A DNA stretch of 40,311 bases from a virus. The translations under genes were made by a program, and so were the position numbers. Under the pieces are notes generated by a model. The model was not told the DNA's origin and ran no database searches. It saw nothing but the letters and a program-made list of their open reading frames with translations. Within the stretch, counting starts at the first letter, position 1, and every line of letters starts with the position of its first letter. This document shows positions 1-7,696 of the stretch, piece by piece. The DNA lies in IMG/VR virus record IMGVR_UViG_3300019487_000054, positions 1 through 40,311 of that record; one strand, 5' to 3'.

Positions 1-43
1 GAACGGAACATTAACATAACATTCTGACAAGGAGAATGACAAC

Positions 44-1315
44 ATGAGCAACAAACATTACAATCTTGGTGGTATCCACCAAACATTGAGCGGTCAATAC
101 AGAATTTCTGTAGTTGACGCCGAAACCGAAGAAATAATTTGGCAGCAGCCGGAATTACAGAAGAACCTTATCTTGAATCAAGGTATGGACGCCGTTAATT
201 CCTTCTACTACGCCCAACTCGGAACCAACGCCATAGCTGGTACAGGCACCCGCCTGAACTATATCGATCCGGCAGGGTCCATGTTGTCTCAAGCAGGCAC
301 CACTGTAACCTTGGTCCCAACTGGTTCTGGTACTGGTCTTAACCATCTTACCGAATCATTTGGTAACTACTCAGTTGCTTTGCAGGCAGGAGATGTGATT
401 CAATACGCTACTGGTAGCGGAGGCGTTACAACTGTCATTGTCCTTGGAGTGTCGGACTTGACGGCTTCGGTTGATACTTCATTGAGTATCTCTCCTTCAC
501 AAAGCTTCACGATTTGGAAAACAACTCAGACCGGATTGCATCAAGAAATCAAGCGTTCAAGTACCTACCTTGTCGGTACTGCGAATTGCGGATATACGGA
601 TACGACTGGTTCAAGAACATTCCGTAGAACGATGGACTTTAGCTCAGAAAGCTTCCTTCGAACATATACGGAAGTCGGAATTGGATGGTCGGCAGTTGCA
701 TCGAGTTCCACGGTGTTCAGCCGTGTATTGCTTGATACTCCTGTTGCTGTAGATGTTGGTCAAAAGTTGCGTGTTTTTTATCAGTGGAGAGTTGACGTTT
801 ATCCAACAGCATCCATACCACGACCAAACGTTACTATTACGGGATGGCCGGTCTCTCCATCTACGACCACAAATGGAAGCGAATCGGTTCAACTATTTTT
901 CCTCTCTGGAATTGATTCCAATGGAAATTCACAAACTTCATTGGCGGCATTGGAACCAGTGAGCTTTGACTCTATATGTAACTTCTTCATCTCCCATGTT
1001 TCTGCATCTTTGCAGCCGTGGGGAAGTTCGGTGGATCGTACCGGAACCTCGCCAACTGCTGCCATTGCATTTTCGACCAAGCTGGCATATACAAACGGAA
1101 GTTACACCTGTGATAAAACTGCTACGTTTTCCGCAGCGTCGTGGGATGGTGCAAACATTCGTAGCATGGGATTTGGACCATTCAACGTTGTAGGAAGTGC
1201 AGTTTTCTTCAACCAAGCATTCGCTTTTGTATTTGAACAATCGCAAAGCAAGTCTAATACGCAAACATTGACCCTAGCCTATCGCTGGACATGGGGTCGT
1301 TCGCTGATTAACTAA
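44..1315 (+). CDS. Virion structural protein, tail/fibre-like
   Basis: The 423-residue product is rich in Ser, Thr, Gly and aromatic residues, has no predicted membrane segment or enzyme motif, and looks beta-rich throughout. Its C-terminus (LTLAYRWTWGR) is of the kind seen at the end of phage tail and fibre proteins. A clear Shine-Dalgarno (AAGGAG, 29-34) lies 9 bases before the ATG, which fixes the start. It is followed 6 bases later by another structural gene, so both are probably co-transcribed. I infer a virion role from composition and from its neighbours (propeller protein, small virion protein). I do not recognise a named family. The gene could encode a fibre, a baseplate protein or a decoration protein. 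Confidence 0.6.
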   Translation: MSNKHYNLGGIHQTLSGQYRISVVDAETEEIIWQQPELQKNLILNQGMDAVNSFYYAQLGTNAIAGTGTRLNYIDPAGSMLSQAGTTVTLVPTGSGTGLNHLTESFGNYSVALQAGDVIQYATGSGGVTTVIVLGVSDLTASVDTSLSISPSQSFTIWKTTQTGLHQEIKRSSTYLVGTANCGYTDTTGSRTFRRTMDFSSESFLRTYTEVGIGWSAVASSSTVFSRVLLDTPVAVDVGQKLRVFYQWRVDVYPTASIPRPNVTITGWPVSPSTTTNGSESVQLFFLSGIDSNGNSQTSLAALEPVSFDSICNFFISHVSASLQPWGSSVDRTGTSPTAAIAFSTKLAYTNGSYTCDKTATFSAASWDGANIRSMGFGPFNVVGSAVFFNQAFAFVFEQSQSKSNTQTLTLAYRWTWGRSLIN

Positions 1316-1321
1316 TGTTTC

Positions 1322-1966
1322 ATGATCAAACAACTTGGCAAACATGACCGCTTGATTTCGCCCTTCGTTGCGGCGAAGCAGTGGGCATTGTCTAATGTTG
1401 ATCCTCAAGAAGTAGTGTTGATGGAGACGACTGGTTCGGAAGAGCCAGTCGCTCTTGAATTCACAGACTATACGGATGGTCCTCCATTCGTAAATAGGTT
1501 GTGCAACATAGCTTTGGAACAACAGTCAGGTGATCTAGCTATTCCAGAAGCAGGCGTTAGCGGCAGCGGACACTTCATTCCAGACTTAGAGCCTACCAAC
1601 CAAAAAACCAACAGTTACAAGCGGTTAATATATGACCAAATTCAGAAGGCATTCTACAATGACTATAGAAACCCCCTTCAGATTTTCGGCATAGATAACA
1701 TTGATTTCCCATTGAGTCAGACCGACCGATTCATTGGAAATGAGTTTCTGATGTTTAGCATTCCAAGAAACATTTTCGGCGACAGATTGGCTGAGACAAC
1801 GATTCGGATGTATGATGCCAATTTCAATGACAATCTAGTCATTCAAGATGATGGGGATGGAAATTTGATTGCCGGAACAAATCTGTTCTCCAAAGTTCAG
1901 GAAGTAAGAGTATTTGGAAACATTTTGAACACTGGCTCCGTCGTTTCTTGTGCCGACATTATTTAG
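1322..1966 (+). CDS. Putative virion structural protein
   Basis: The product has 214 residues, is acidic and soluble, and contains no signal peptide or catalytic motif that I can identify. The middle part (about residues 95-125) is predicted helical and rich in Tyr, Lys and Asn. The C-terminal half alternates short hydrophobic strands with an Asp/Gly-rich turn (DDGDGN near residue 180). It starts 6 bases after the preceding gene and has no strong Shine-Dalgarno, which suggests translational coupling. Position between two virion-type genes suggests a tail or baseplate component. This assignment rests on context only. The 120 bases after it (1967-2086) hold no gene or hairpin that I can see. 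Confidence 0.5.
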   Translation: MIKQLGKHDRLISPFVAAKQWALSNVDPQEVVLMETTGSEEPVALEFTDYTDGPPFVNRLCNIALEQQSGDLAIPEAGVSGSGHFIPDLEPTNQKTNSYKRLIYDQIQKAFYNDYRNPLQIFGIDNIDFPLSQTDRFIGNEFLMFSIPRNIFGDRLAETTIRMYDANFNDNLVIQDDGDGNLIAGTNLFSKVQEVRVFGNILNTGSVVSCADII

Positions 1967-2086
1967 AGCGAAGCTAGTTCTTCGTGGGATACAGAGTTTT
2001 CTTTTTGGAATGACTGTAATTTATCTCCGGCAAGTGGCTCGGAAGAAGAAAATAATTGACCGACGCAAATATGTATTGAAAGACCT

Positions 2087-4504
2087 ATGTTTATCCAAAT
2101 AACAAGCGAAAACTCAGGGTATGCCGTGGCAACCTATGGGGATTACGTTGTCGTATCAAACCCGGATACGATTCGTTACAGTTTTTCGACCTCTAGCGTC
2201 TTTCACACTGGTTCCATAGATTATTATCGTTACAACAAGAACACGGACCAGCACGATTTGGTAGGTCAATTGCATTTTTCTGCCCCCGACATGAATATCT
2301 TGTTGGCGGCGGAAAGTGGTTCAGTTCCTTCTCTCTATGATCCAATTCACACGGAAGATAATAACACGGGGTCTTCCGAAGACAAAGATTTGGAGATTGA
2401 CAAAGATTTGTACACTGCTTCTCTTGAAAATGGATTCGGAGTTTCGGTGGACATGTACTCCAAATTGTTGGCGGTAGGATGTCCATACTATCTTGAACGA
2501 GTCATGACAAGTGCAAGCTTGTTTTTGACTTCTGGCTCTCACGTTGAGGTTTTTGATCTTAGTCAAACCGAATTCATCACATTTTTGACTGGAAGTAATC
2601 CAGTGGCTTTCATCGGAGAAAATCCAGACCCCAACATCAGCGAATCGTTTGGAAAAGCTGTGAGTATCAATGATGGATGGCTGGCAGTAGGTTCTCCACA
2701 TGTCAGCGAGTCCAAGGGAATGGTTTACATGTATCGTAATACTTCTACGGGAAGCACGTACGATTGGACGTTGTTCCAGAAGATTGAGGCATCTGGATCG
2801 AACTCCGGTTCTTTGTTTGGAACAAGTTTGAAATTGAACAAACAGAGCGGTTCGTTCAGCGGAAGTTTGATTGTTGGATTTGGAGACCTCATGGCAAATC
2901 AAGCCCACTACTTTGAATTTGTGAGTGGAAGCTGGACGCCGACTTACATCTTCCGCCCCGACCGTGAAACCCCATATCCACTGACGTTTGGAGATTTTGA
3001 TCCATATCAAATCAACATGAATTTGACCAATGGATATGGATACTCGGTATCAACCTACGGAACCACGGTTATCATCGGAGAATACTTAGACCGTTCCGTA
3101 TATGAATTCAGTGGTTCAGATGCCACGGAACAAGGTTCTATTTCGATTTATGAGCGTTGCCCAAGTCACGCTACACGATTTGAATTAGTGTTGAAGACCT
3201 ATGGTACGTCTTCAATAATGAAGAACAATCGTCTTGGATATTCCGTTGATGTGTTTGGAAACAACGCTGTGGCAGGTATTCCAAAGATTGACAATCTGGA
3301 CATGAATTCGTGCTATATTGGAGGCACACTGCAACAATTGCACCAATGCCCCGACAATTTGGAGAAAGAACTGAACGGTCAAGTTATGCTTCTCCAAAAG
3401 AACACATCGTCTCTTGAGTGGGAAATAGTCAACATTTATCAGAGAAAGAAGCGTTTCTTGAATCCGTATCGTGACTTCGGAAACAGTGTTTCTATTGATG
3501 GTCGTTCGTTTGTAGTGGGTGCTCCTATCTTGATGTTTGATGAAAATCGTGAAGTCAACATTTACGTCACAGAGAGTAATGGAGCTACCCTCGGAGATGT
3601 TTCTGGAAAAGCATACATTTACAACTTGGCAAATTTGCACGACCAATTCCATGTTGGAAATGTGTTCTACCGAAATGGAAAAATCATTCTGATGACTTCT
3701 GGCTCGGTGTTTGATGGATTGTTCTTCAATCCAATTAACGTAAACACATACCAATACGATTTGTCCTTCAAGGGTCAACATACCATTTTCGAGAAACAGG
3801 TAGTTTGTTCAGTCAGCCCCGGCGAATTCAATGTAAGCACCAATCCATCGGCGATTATGCGTGCAACGTCTTCGTTGGATATTAACCAGAATGGATTCTT
3901 TGATTTTCAAGATGTGGATGTGGTTCTTAGATACATGCAATACAAGAACACGTCTCGACTCGGATTGACCATTTCAACTGATTGGAGTTCTTCAATCGTA
4001 ACGACTGATGATGAAATCAGCCTGTTGAACTGGTATCAAGCTCAAACAGGATATGATCCAGAACACACCGCTTTCATGGCGAGTGAAAGCATTGTTCGTT
4101 GGGAAACAACCGACACTTGGATGCAAGATGTTTTGGACCTGAACCAAGATAACAGAATTGATGTTCGTGATATGAACATCATATGGAAATACTTTACCAA
4201 TCGTCTGACTCAAGAAAACTATGGGTCATTCATTACTCCGTCGTGCCAAAGGAAGCTGTTCAGTGACATCATTGATTACATGAACTTCCTCAGCCAAAGA
4301 ACCTCGAAGCCGCAGATTGCATCCAAATTCTTGGATTACGAGCGATTGACTTCAACCGACAAAACTGGTTCTTTTGCTGCTCCAATGGCAACAACCATTG
4401 GAATTTACAGCGGATTGGATTTGGTTGCCGTGGCTAAATTGGGAAGCCCAATCAAAATCACCCCTGAACTTCCGATCAATTTTGTTGTGAAAATGGACTA
4501 CTGA
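2087..4504 (+). CDS. Seven-bladed FG-GAP propeller protein with dockerin-like C-terminal repeats
   Basis: The 805-residue product contains seven degenerate FG-GAP/integrin-alpha-type blade motifs of the form G-x-S/A-V-x-x-x-x-x-x-(hydrophobic)4-G-x-P. They begin near residues 10, 113, 186, 242, 315, 382 and 462, which fits one closed seven-bladed beta-propeller. Two loops with dockerin/EF-hand spacing (D-x-N-x-N/D-x-x-x-D-x-x-D) follow at residues 598-609 and 684-695, each leading into a short helix. In known families such loops bind calcium. An in-frame TGA at 2057 fixes ATG 2087 as the start. There is no signal peptide. The context (flanking virion genes) suggests a virion surface adhesin or spike. 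A propeller carrying paired dockerin-like loops could bind a host glycan or protein, but the ligand is unknown. Confidence 0.65.
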   Translation: MFIQITSENSGYAVATYGDYVVVSNPDTIRYSFSTSSVFHTGSIDYYRYNKNTDQHDLVGQLHFSAPDMNILLAAESGSVPSLYDPIHTEDNNTGSSEDKDLEIDKDLYTASLENGFGVSVDMYSKLLAVGCPYYLERVMTSASLFLTSGSHVEVFDLSQTEFITFLTGSNPVAFIGENPDPNISESFGKAVSINDGWLAVGSPHVSESKGMVYMYRNTSTGSTYDWTLFQKIEASGSNSGSLFGTSLKLNKQSGSFSGSLIVGFGDLMANQAHYFEFVSGSWTPTYIFRPDRETPYPLTFGDFDPYQINMNLTNGYGYSVSTYGTTVIIGEYLDRSVYEFSGSDATEQGSISIYERCPSHATRFELVLKTYGTSSIMKNNRLGYSVDVFGNNAVAGIPKIDNLDMNSCYIGGTLQQLHQCPDNLEKELNGQVMLLQKNTSSLEWEIVNIYQRKKRFLNPYRDFGNSVSIDGRSFVVGAPILMFDENREVNIYVTESNGATLGDVSGKAYIYNLANLHDQFHVGNVFYRNGKIILMTSGSVFDGLFFNPINVNTYQYDLSFKGQHTIFEKQVVCSVSPGEFNVSTNPSAIMRATSSLDINQNGFFDFQDVDVVLRYMQYKNTSRLGLTISTDWSSSIVTTDDEISLLNWYQAQTGYDPEHTAFMASESIVRWETTDTWMQDVLDLNQDNRIDVRDMNIIWKYFTNRLTQENYGSFITPSCQRKLFSDIIDYMNFLSQRTSKPQIASKFLDYERLTSTDKTGSFAAPMATTIGIYSGLDLVAVAKLGSPIKITPELPINFVVKMDY

Positions 4505-4506
4505 TT

Positions 4507-4516
4507 GATATTTATA
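4507..4516 (+). promoter_or_regulatory. Late-type box (TATTTATA core)
   Basis: The box reads GATATTTATA, with its core starting 21 bases before the ATG at 4530. A Shine-Dalgarno (AAAGGAA, 4519-4525) sits between box and start. This is the leadered form of the motif that recurs upstream of many genes here. A promoter role is inferred. Confidence 0.5.
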
Positions 4517-4529
4517 ACAAAGGAAACAT

Positions 4530-4826
4530 ATGCCAACGCCAAACGAAAGACCATCCCTAACGACTGACCTTCAGACTCGCTACACCAAGCAACGTGCCGG
4601 TGGAGCATTTGATGTCAAGGCAACCCTCGGCGGACCCGGCACACAACCTGCCGCTGGAACGACCATTGATGCTACCAGCATGAACGGTAATGAATTTCAG
4701 AACCCAAACGGATTTGAGGTTAAAGTCAAGCAAGGCGTCACTGCCTTCAAGGATGCTCAAGGTGTGCAATCCAAACAATTGTCACGCTACATCCGTGGCT
4801 TTTCTGCCCGTAAGTACAAGCCATAA
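4530..4826 (+). CDS. Small putative virion protein
   Basis: This 98-residue basic protein is rich in Thr, Gln, Gly and Lys and has no membrane segment. Its N-terminal third is polar and probably disordered. The C-terminus (residues about 80-98) is Arg/Lys-rich with SRYIRGFSARKYKP, suggesting nucleic acid or acidic-surface binding. It has a good Shine-Dalgarno (AAAGGAA) and its own upstream A/T box, so it is likely expressed as a late gene. A rho-independent terminator directly follows, making it the last gene of the first structural block. The family is not recognised. Confidence 0.55.
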   Translation: MPTPNERPSLTTDLQTRYTKQRAGGAFDVKATLGGPGTQPAAGTTIDATSMNGNEFQNPNGFEVKVKQGVTAFKDAQGVQSKQLSRYIRGFSARKYKP

Positions 4827-4849
4827 ACGACTCAAATATAAAAACTCTT

Positions 4850-4875
4850 ACCCCGCTTCGGCGGGGTTCTTTTTT
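4850..4875 (+). terminator. Rho-independent terminator
   Basis: A perfect 6-bp GC stem (CCCCGC/GCGGGG) with a stable TTCG tetraloop is flanked by an extra A-T pair and followed by TTCTTTTTT. It separates the structural block from the resolvase gene, whose ATG lies only 12 bases beyond the T tract. Confidence 0.92.
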
Positions 4876-4887
4876 GTACTTATCCCT

Positions 4888-5388
4888 ATGATACTAGGTT
4901 TTGACGCATCAACCTCAACATGTGGGTGGGCTTTTTATAATGGCTCGTCTATTGCAGATGCGGGGTTCATTGACCTCACCAAGAAGGAAACCAACAAAGA
5001 AAAGGCATTTCATGTCATTTCTGTCCTAGCTTCTAATCCAAACCTCCCAAACACCACTCAAATCAATCTCGAAGCCGCTCTATCGGGGTTTATGAGGGGC
5101 AGGACGAGTCAACAGGTGGTAATCAAGCTCGCACGCTTTAATGCGGTCTTCGAGTATATCATCGCCGAACAGATGAAACTGCCCGTAAAGCTCGTTTCGG
5201 TCACGACTGCCAGAAAGACGGTGTTTGGCAAATGCCGGGTAAAAGGGCTGACAGGTAAAGAATATGTTTATCAAGAACTTCCAAAAATTCATCCAGAAGT
5301 ATTAAACTTTGAAAAAATGAACAGAAAAAACGAATGGGATGTTCGGAATGCTGATATGTATGATGCAGTAGTTACCAGTATTGCATAA
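4888..5388 (+). CDS. RuvC-like Holliday junction resolvase
   Basis: The 166-residue protein has the RNase H-fold signature of RuvC-type resolvases. It opens with a beta strand ending in the catalytic Asp (ILGFDAS, D6), has a second acid in INLEAA (E62), and ends with a C-terminal helix carrying D156 and D159 (NADMYDAV). Family members cut four-way junctions. Here that would clear branched replicative DNA before packaging, the job done by endonuclease VII in T4. ATG 4888 is chosen because it begins just before the first strand and after the terminator; an upstream in-frame extension would run through the preceding gene and the terminator. The stop overlaps the next start (TAATG). Confidence 0.82.
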   Translation: MILGFDASTSTCGWAFYNGSSIADAGFIDLTKKETNKEKAFHVISVLASNPNLPNTTQINLEAALSGFMRGRTSQQVVIKLARFNAVFEYIIAEQMKLPVKLVSVTTARKTVFGKCRVKGLTGKEYVYQELPKIHPEVLNFEKMNRKNEWDVRNADMYDAVVTSIA

Positions 5389-6104
5389 TGAAAGACAAAT
5401 TTTACGTTTACCATTTGATTGATCCAAGAACGGGAACCCCGTTTTATGTTGGTAAAGGACAAGGAAACCGACTTTTTCAACACATTCATGATGTAATCAA
5501 TGGAAGAATTCCAAACGGTAACAATTACCTTTTCAACAAAATCCGAAAAATCTTATCTCTTGGATTAAAAATCGAATGTAAAAAGATTATCGAACACATT
5601 TCTGAGCAGCAGTCGTTCTTGATTGAAAAGGCTGAAATTCAAAAACATGGAATGCGTGGTAAAGGTATTCTATGTAATTTATCGTTGGGTGGGGAGGGAA
5701 ATGGTGGATATAAACATACATTGGAACAAATCGAAAAACATAGACAATCATTAAAGAAAAGATTTTCCGATCCTGTGTTTTTAGCCGAGCATCGGAAACG
5801 AATGAAACAAATCCATTCCACTCCCGAAGCCAAAAAGAAAAATTCGCAAAGAATTAAACAATTTTATCAAAACAACCCATTACAAATAAAAAAACTATCT
5901 ACTATACAAAAAAAGTTATGGAGAGATGGAAAGTATAATAATTCTAAATCATGGGTGTTTATGTCTCCTGATGGAGAAAAAACCGAGTTTGAAAATTTGC
6001 AACAATTTTGCAAAGAAAATCATTTGTGCCAATCTAATATGATTGCTGTATTTAGAGGAAGACGCAATCAACATAAAGGATGGAGACAATGTATTATATC
6101 TTAA
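5388..6104 (+). CDS. GIY-YIG homing endonuclease
   Basis: The 238-residue protein begins with a GIY-YIG-type nuclease domain (YVYHLIDPRTGTPFYVGKG, residues about 4-22), with the following Arg and His of the active site (R28, H32). A Lys/Arg-rich linker follows. The C-terminal region (about 190-236; WVFMSPDGEK then a helix and GRRNQHKGW) resembles the DNA-binding modules of intron- and phage-encoded homing enzymes. Its A of ATG is the last base of the resolvase stop codon, so it is translationally coupled. Its base use is more AT-rich than its neighbours, consistent with recent acquisition as a free-standing mobile endonuclease. No intron is evident. Confidence 0.85.
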   Translation: MKDKFYVYHLIDPRTGTPFYVGKGQGNRLFQHIHDVINGRIPNGNNYLFNKIRKILSLGLKIECKKIIEHISEQQSFLIEKAEIQKHGMRGKGILCNLSLGGEGNGGYKHTLEQIEKHRQSLKKRFSDPVFLAEHRKRMKQIHSTPEAKKKNSQRIKQFYQNNPLQIKKLSTIQKKLWRDGKYNNSKSWVFMSPDGEKTEFENLQQFCKENHLCQSNMIAVFRGRRNQHKGWRQCIIS

Positions 6105-6195
6105 ATTTAAGACATCCGTCAGAATTTACGGTTGATTTATTTATGAAATTCTATAATAAAATCAAAAGTATAATGATCAATGGAATGTATAACTT

Positions 6196-6408
6196 ATGAA
6201 AGACATCCGAATTACTTGTGATCGCTGTGGAAAAGTTGTCCACGGACTTATTGACGAAGGAAATCCCAAAATGACAGGCGGGTTCTATGACGTGACCGAA
6301 GGAACATGGTCTCAATTTGCCCGATGGGAAGAAGAAAAAGTGTGTGATGACTGTATGCACAGTTGCCCAAAATACAAAAAGATTCACCACACGCCCGCAC
6401 CAGAATAA
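6196..6408 (+). CDS. Small zinc-binding protein
   Basis: This 70-residue protein has a treble-clef/zinc-ribbon-like pattern: CDRCGK near the N-terminus (C9, C12) paired with CDDCMHSC near residues 52-58. It is soluble. It lies between two GIY-YIG genes and ends 3 bases before the next start. The upstream gap (6105-6195) is AT-rich and contains a TATTTATG box at 6138-6145 plus two TATAAT-like hexamers without a convincing -35 partner. Function is unknown; single small zinc-ribbon proteins in phages often bind nucleic acid or protein partners. Confidence 0.6.
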   Translation: MKDIRITCDRCGKVVHGLIDEGNPKMTGGFYDVTEGTWSQFARWEEEKVCDDCMHSCPKYKKIHHTPAPE

Positions 6409-6411
6409 GTT

Positions 6412-6720
6412 TTGAAAATTGGTTACTTATACATAATCGTGAACGATGCCTATCCCGGTTGGGTTAAGGTTGGAACCACGACAAATTTGACGGAACGCCT
6501 TCACGTCTATCAGACCGGCGACCCATTTCGCAGTTATAAAATTGTTTACTCCCTCCATCATCCTGAGTTTCGAGATGCAGAAAAACGCATTAAAGAAACC
6601 ATGAAACACTTCGCATTGGAAATCAAGGGCGAGTGGTATCGAATTGATCTGAACATGGCAAAAAGCCGCTTGGAAGAACAATTGGACGAATACCACGAAA
6701 CCCTCAGCCAGTTAAAATAA
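6412..6720 (+). CDS. GIY-YIG nuclease-fold protein (T5orf172/MUG113-like)
   Basis: The 102-residue product consists of a single GIY-YIG-like domain: GYLYIIVND as the first strand, WVKVGTTTNLTERL as the second strand and helix carrying the Arg, and E52/E57-type acidic helix positions followed by EWYRI. This arrangement matches the T5orf172 group rather than the long homing enzymes. A TTG start is required because there is no ATG before the first strand, and the TTG lies 3 bases after the previous stop. It could be a small DNA nuclease, but no DNA-binding module is attached. The fold call is good; the substrate is unknown. Confidence 0.72.
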   Translation: MKIGYLYIIVNDAYPGWVKVGTTTNLTERLHVYQTGDPFRSYKIVYSLHHPEFRDAEKRIKETMKHFALEIKGEWYRIDLNMAKSRLEEQLDEYHETLSQLK

Positions 6721-6721
6721 G

Positions 6722-7696
6722 TTGAGTTTTGCCTTTTTGTCGAGTAGTATTGGGCAAATGCTCGTACAGTCCCAAATTGTAGCTCTTCTCAACGAGTTGC
6801 TCGGTCAGACAGCACGGCTTCGTAAAGGAGGCAATCAGGCTGTTTATTTCTGCCCCTGTTGCCATCACTACAAGCGAAAATTGGAAATCAATTTGGAGAC
6901 GGGTCAGTGGCATTGTTGGACGTGTAACATCAAGGGTTCGTTCTTAGGTTCTTTCCTCAAAAAAGTCAAAGCCTCAAGTTCTTACAGAGAAAGAATGGCA
7001 GAACTGACGGGCGATTTGCGAATTGCTATTCGCAAAAAAGGAAAGGAAGACGAACAGGCGTTAATGCTGCCGGACGAGTTTCATCCGTTGGCGAAACCCG
7101 TTGCCTCAATTGAATACCGAAATGCATTGAGCTACTTGAAACGTCGTGGGGTTCTTCGTGAAGACATCATCCGATACAACATTGGATATGCAGAAAGTGG
7201 AGACTATGCATTTTATGTCATCATTCCATCCTACGATGCCGAGGGAAATCTGAATTTTTTCATGGGTAGGCGTTATTATGAAAGCGAGGGAACAATCCCA
7301 CACAAGAAGCCGCAAGTGCCCATGAATCTGGTTGGCTTTGAAAGCTTTGTCAATTACAGCGAACCACTGAATTTCTGTGAAGGAGCATTTGATGCGATGG
7401 CAATCAGAACCAATGCCATTCCGCTCTTTGGAAAATATCCTTCCAAGAAGCTTCGTGAGCGAATGGTAATACACGATGTCAAACGTGTCAACATGGTGTT
7501 GGACGATGATGCACTTAATGATGCAGTAAAAAATTACGAACTGCTAGTTAAAGATGTGCCCGGAATTTCGGTCTTCATTGTTAAGCTCAATGGCAAAGAC
7601 CCTTCCAAACTTGGATTTTTGAAGACGCACAAATTGATTCGGGAAGCAGAAGAATTCACAGAGTCCGATTTGTTAGCGTACAAACTGAACATATGA
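6722..7696 (+). CDS. DNA primase (gp61/DnaG-type)
   Basis: The 324-residue protein has an N-terminal zinc finger (C44, C47, C65, C68; CPCC and CWTC) of the CHC2 primase type. A Toprim-like core follows with FCEGAFDAMAI (glutamate plus DA) and an acidic VLDDDA cluster. These motifs synthesise RNA primers for lagging-strand replication. The length is close to T4 gp61. The first start is TTG 6722; an in-frame ATG at 6758 (residue 13) is a credible alternative and still precedes the zinc finger. The stop overlaps the following nuclease gene by ATGA, so primase and recombination nuclease are coupled. No helicase gene lies in the window. Confidence 0.88.
   Translation: MSFAFLSSSIGQMLVQSQIVALLNELLGQTARLRKGGNQAVYFCPCCHHYKRKLEINLETGQWHCWTCNIKGSFLGSFLKKVKASSSYRERMAELTGDLRIAIRKKGKEDEQALMLPDEFHPLAKPVASIEYRNALSYLKRRGVLREDIIRYNIGYAESGDYAFYVIIPSYDAEGNLNFFMGRRYYESEGTIPHKKPQVPMNLVGFESFVNYSEPLNFCEGAFDAMAIRTNAIPLFGKYPSKKLRERMVIHDVKRVNMVLDDDALNDAVKNYELLVKDVPGISVFIVKLNGKDPSKLGFLKTHKLIREAEEFTESDLLAYKLNI

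Noticed and set aside
4690-4887. Upstream extension of the resolvase frame
   Set aside because: It runs through the preceding gene and the terminator and lacks resolvase homology; ATG 4888 precedes the first catalytic strand.
5388-6104. Group I intron around the GIY-YIG gene
   Set aside because: Both neighbouring genes are intact with their own starts and stops; no split gene or intron boundary is visible.
6133-6174. Possible sigma70 promoter upstream of the small zinc gene (TTGATT with TATAAT)
   Set aside because: The spacing between the hexamers is about 13 bases for the nearer TATAAT and too long for the other, so no convincing promoter pair exists.
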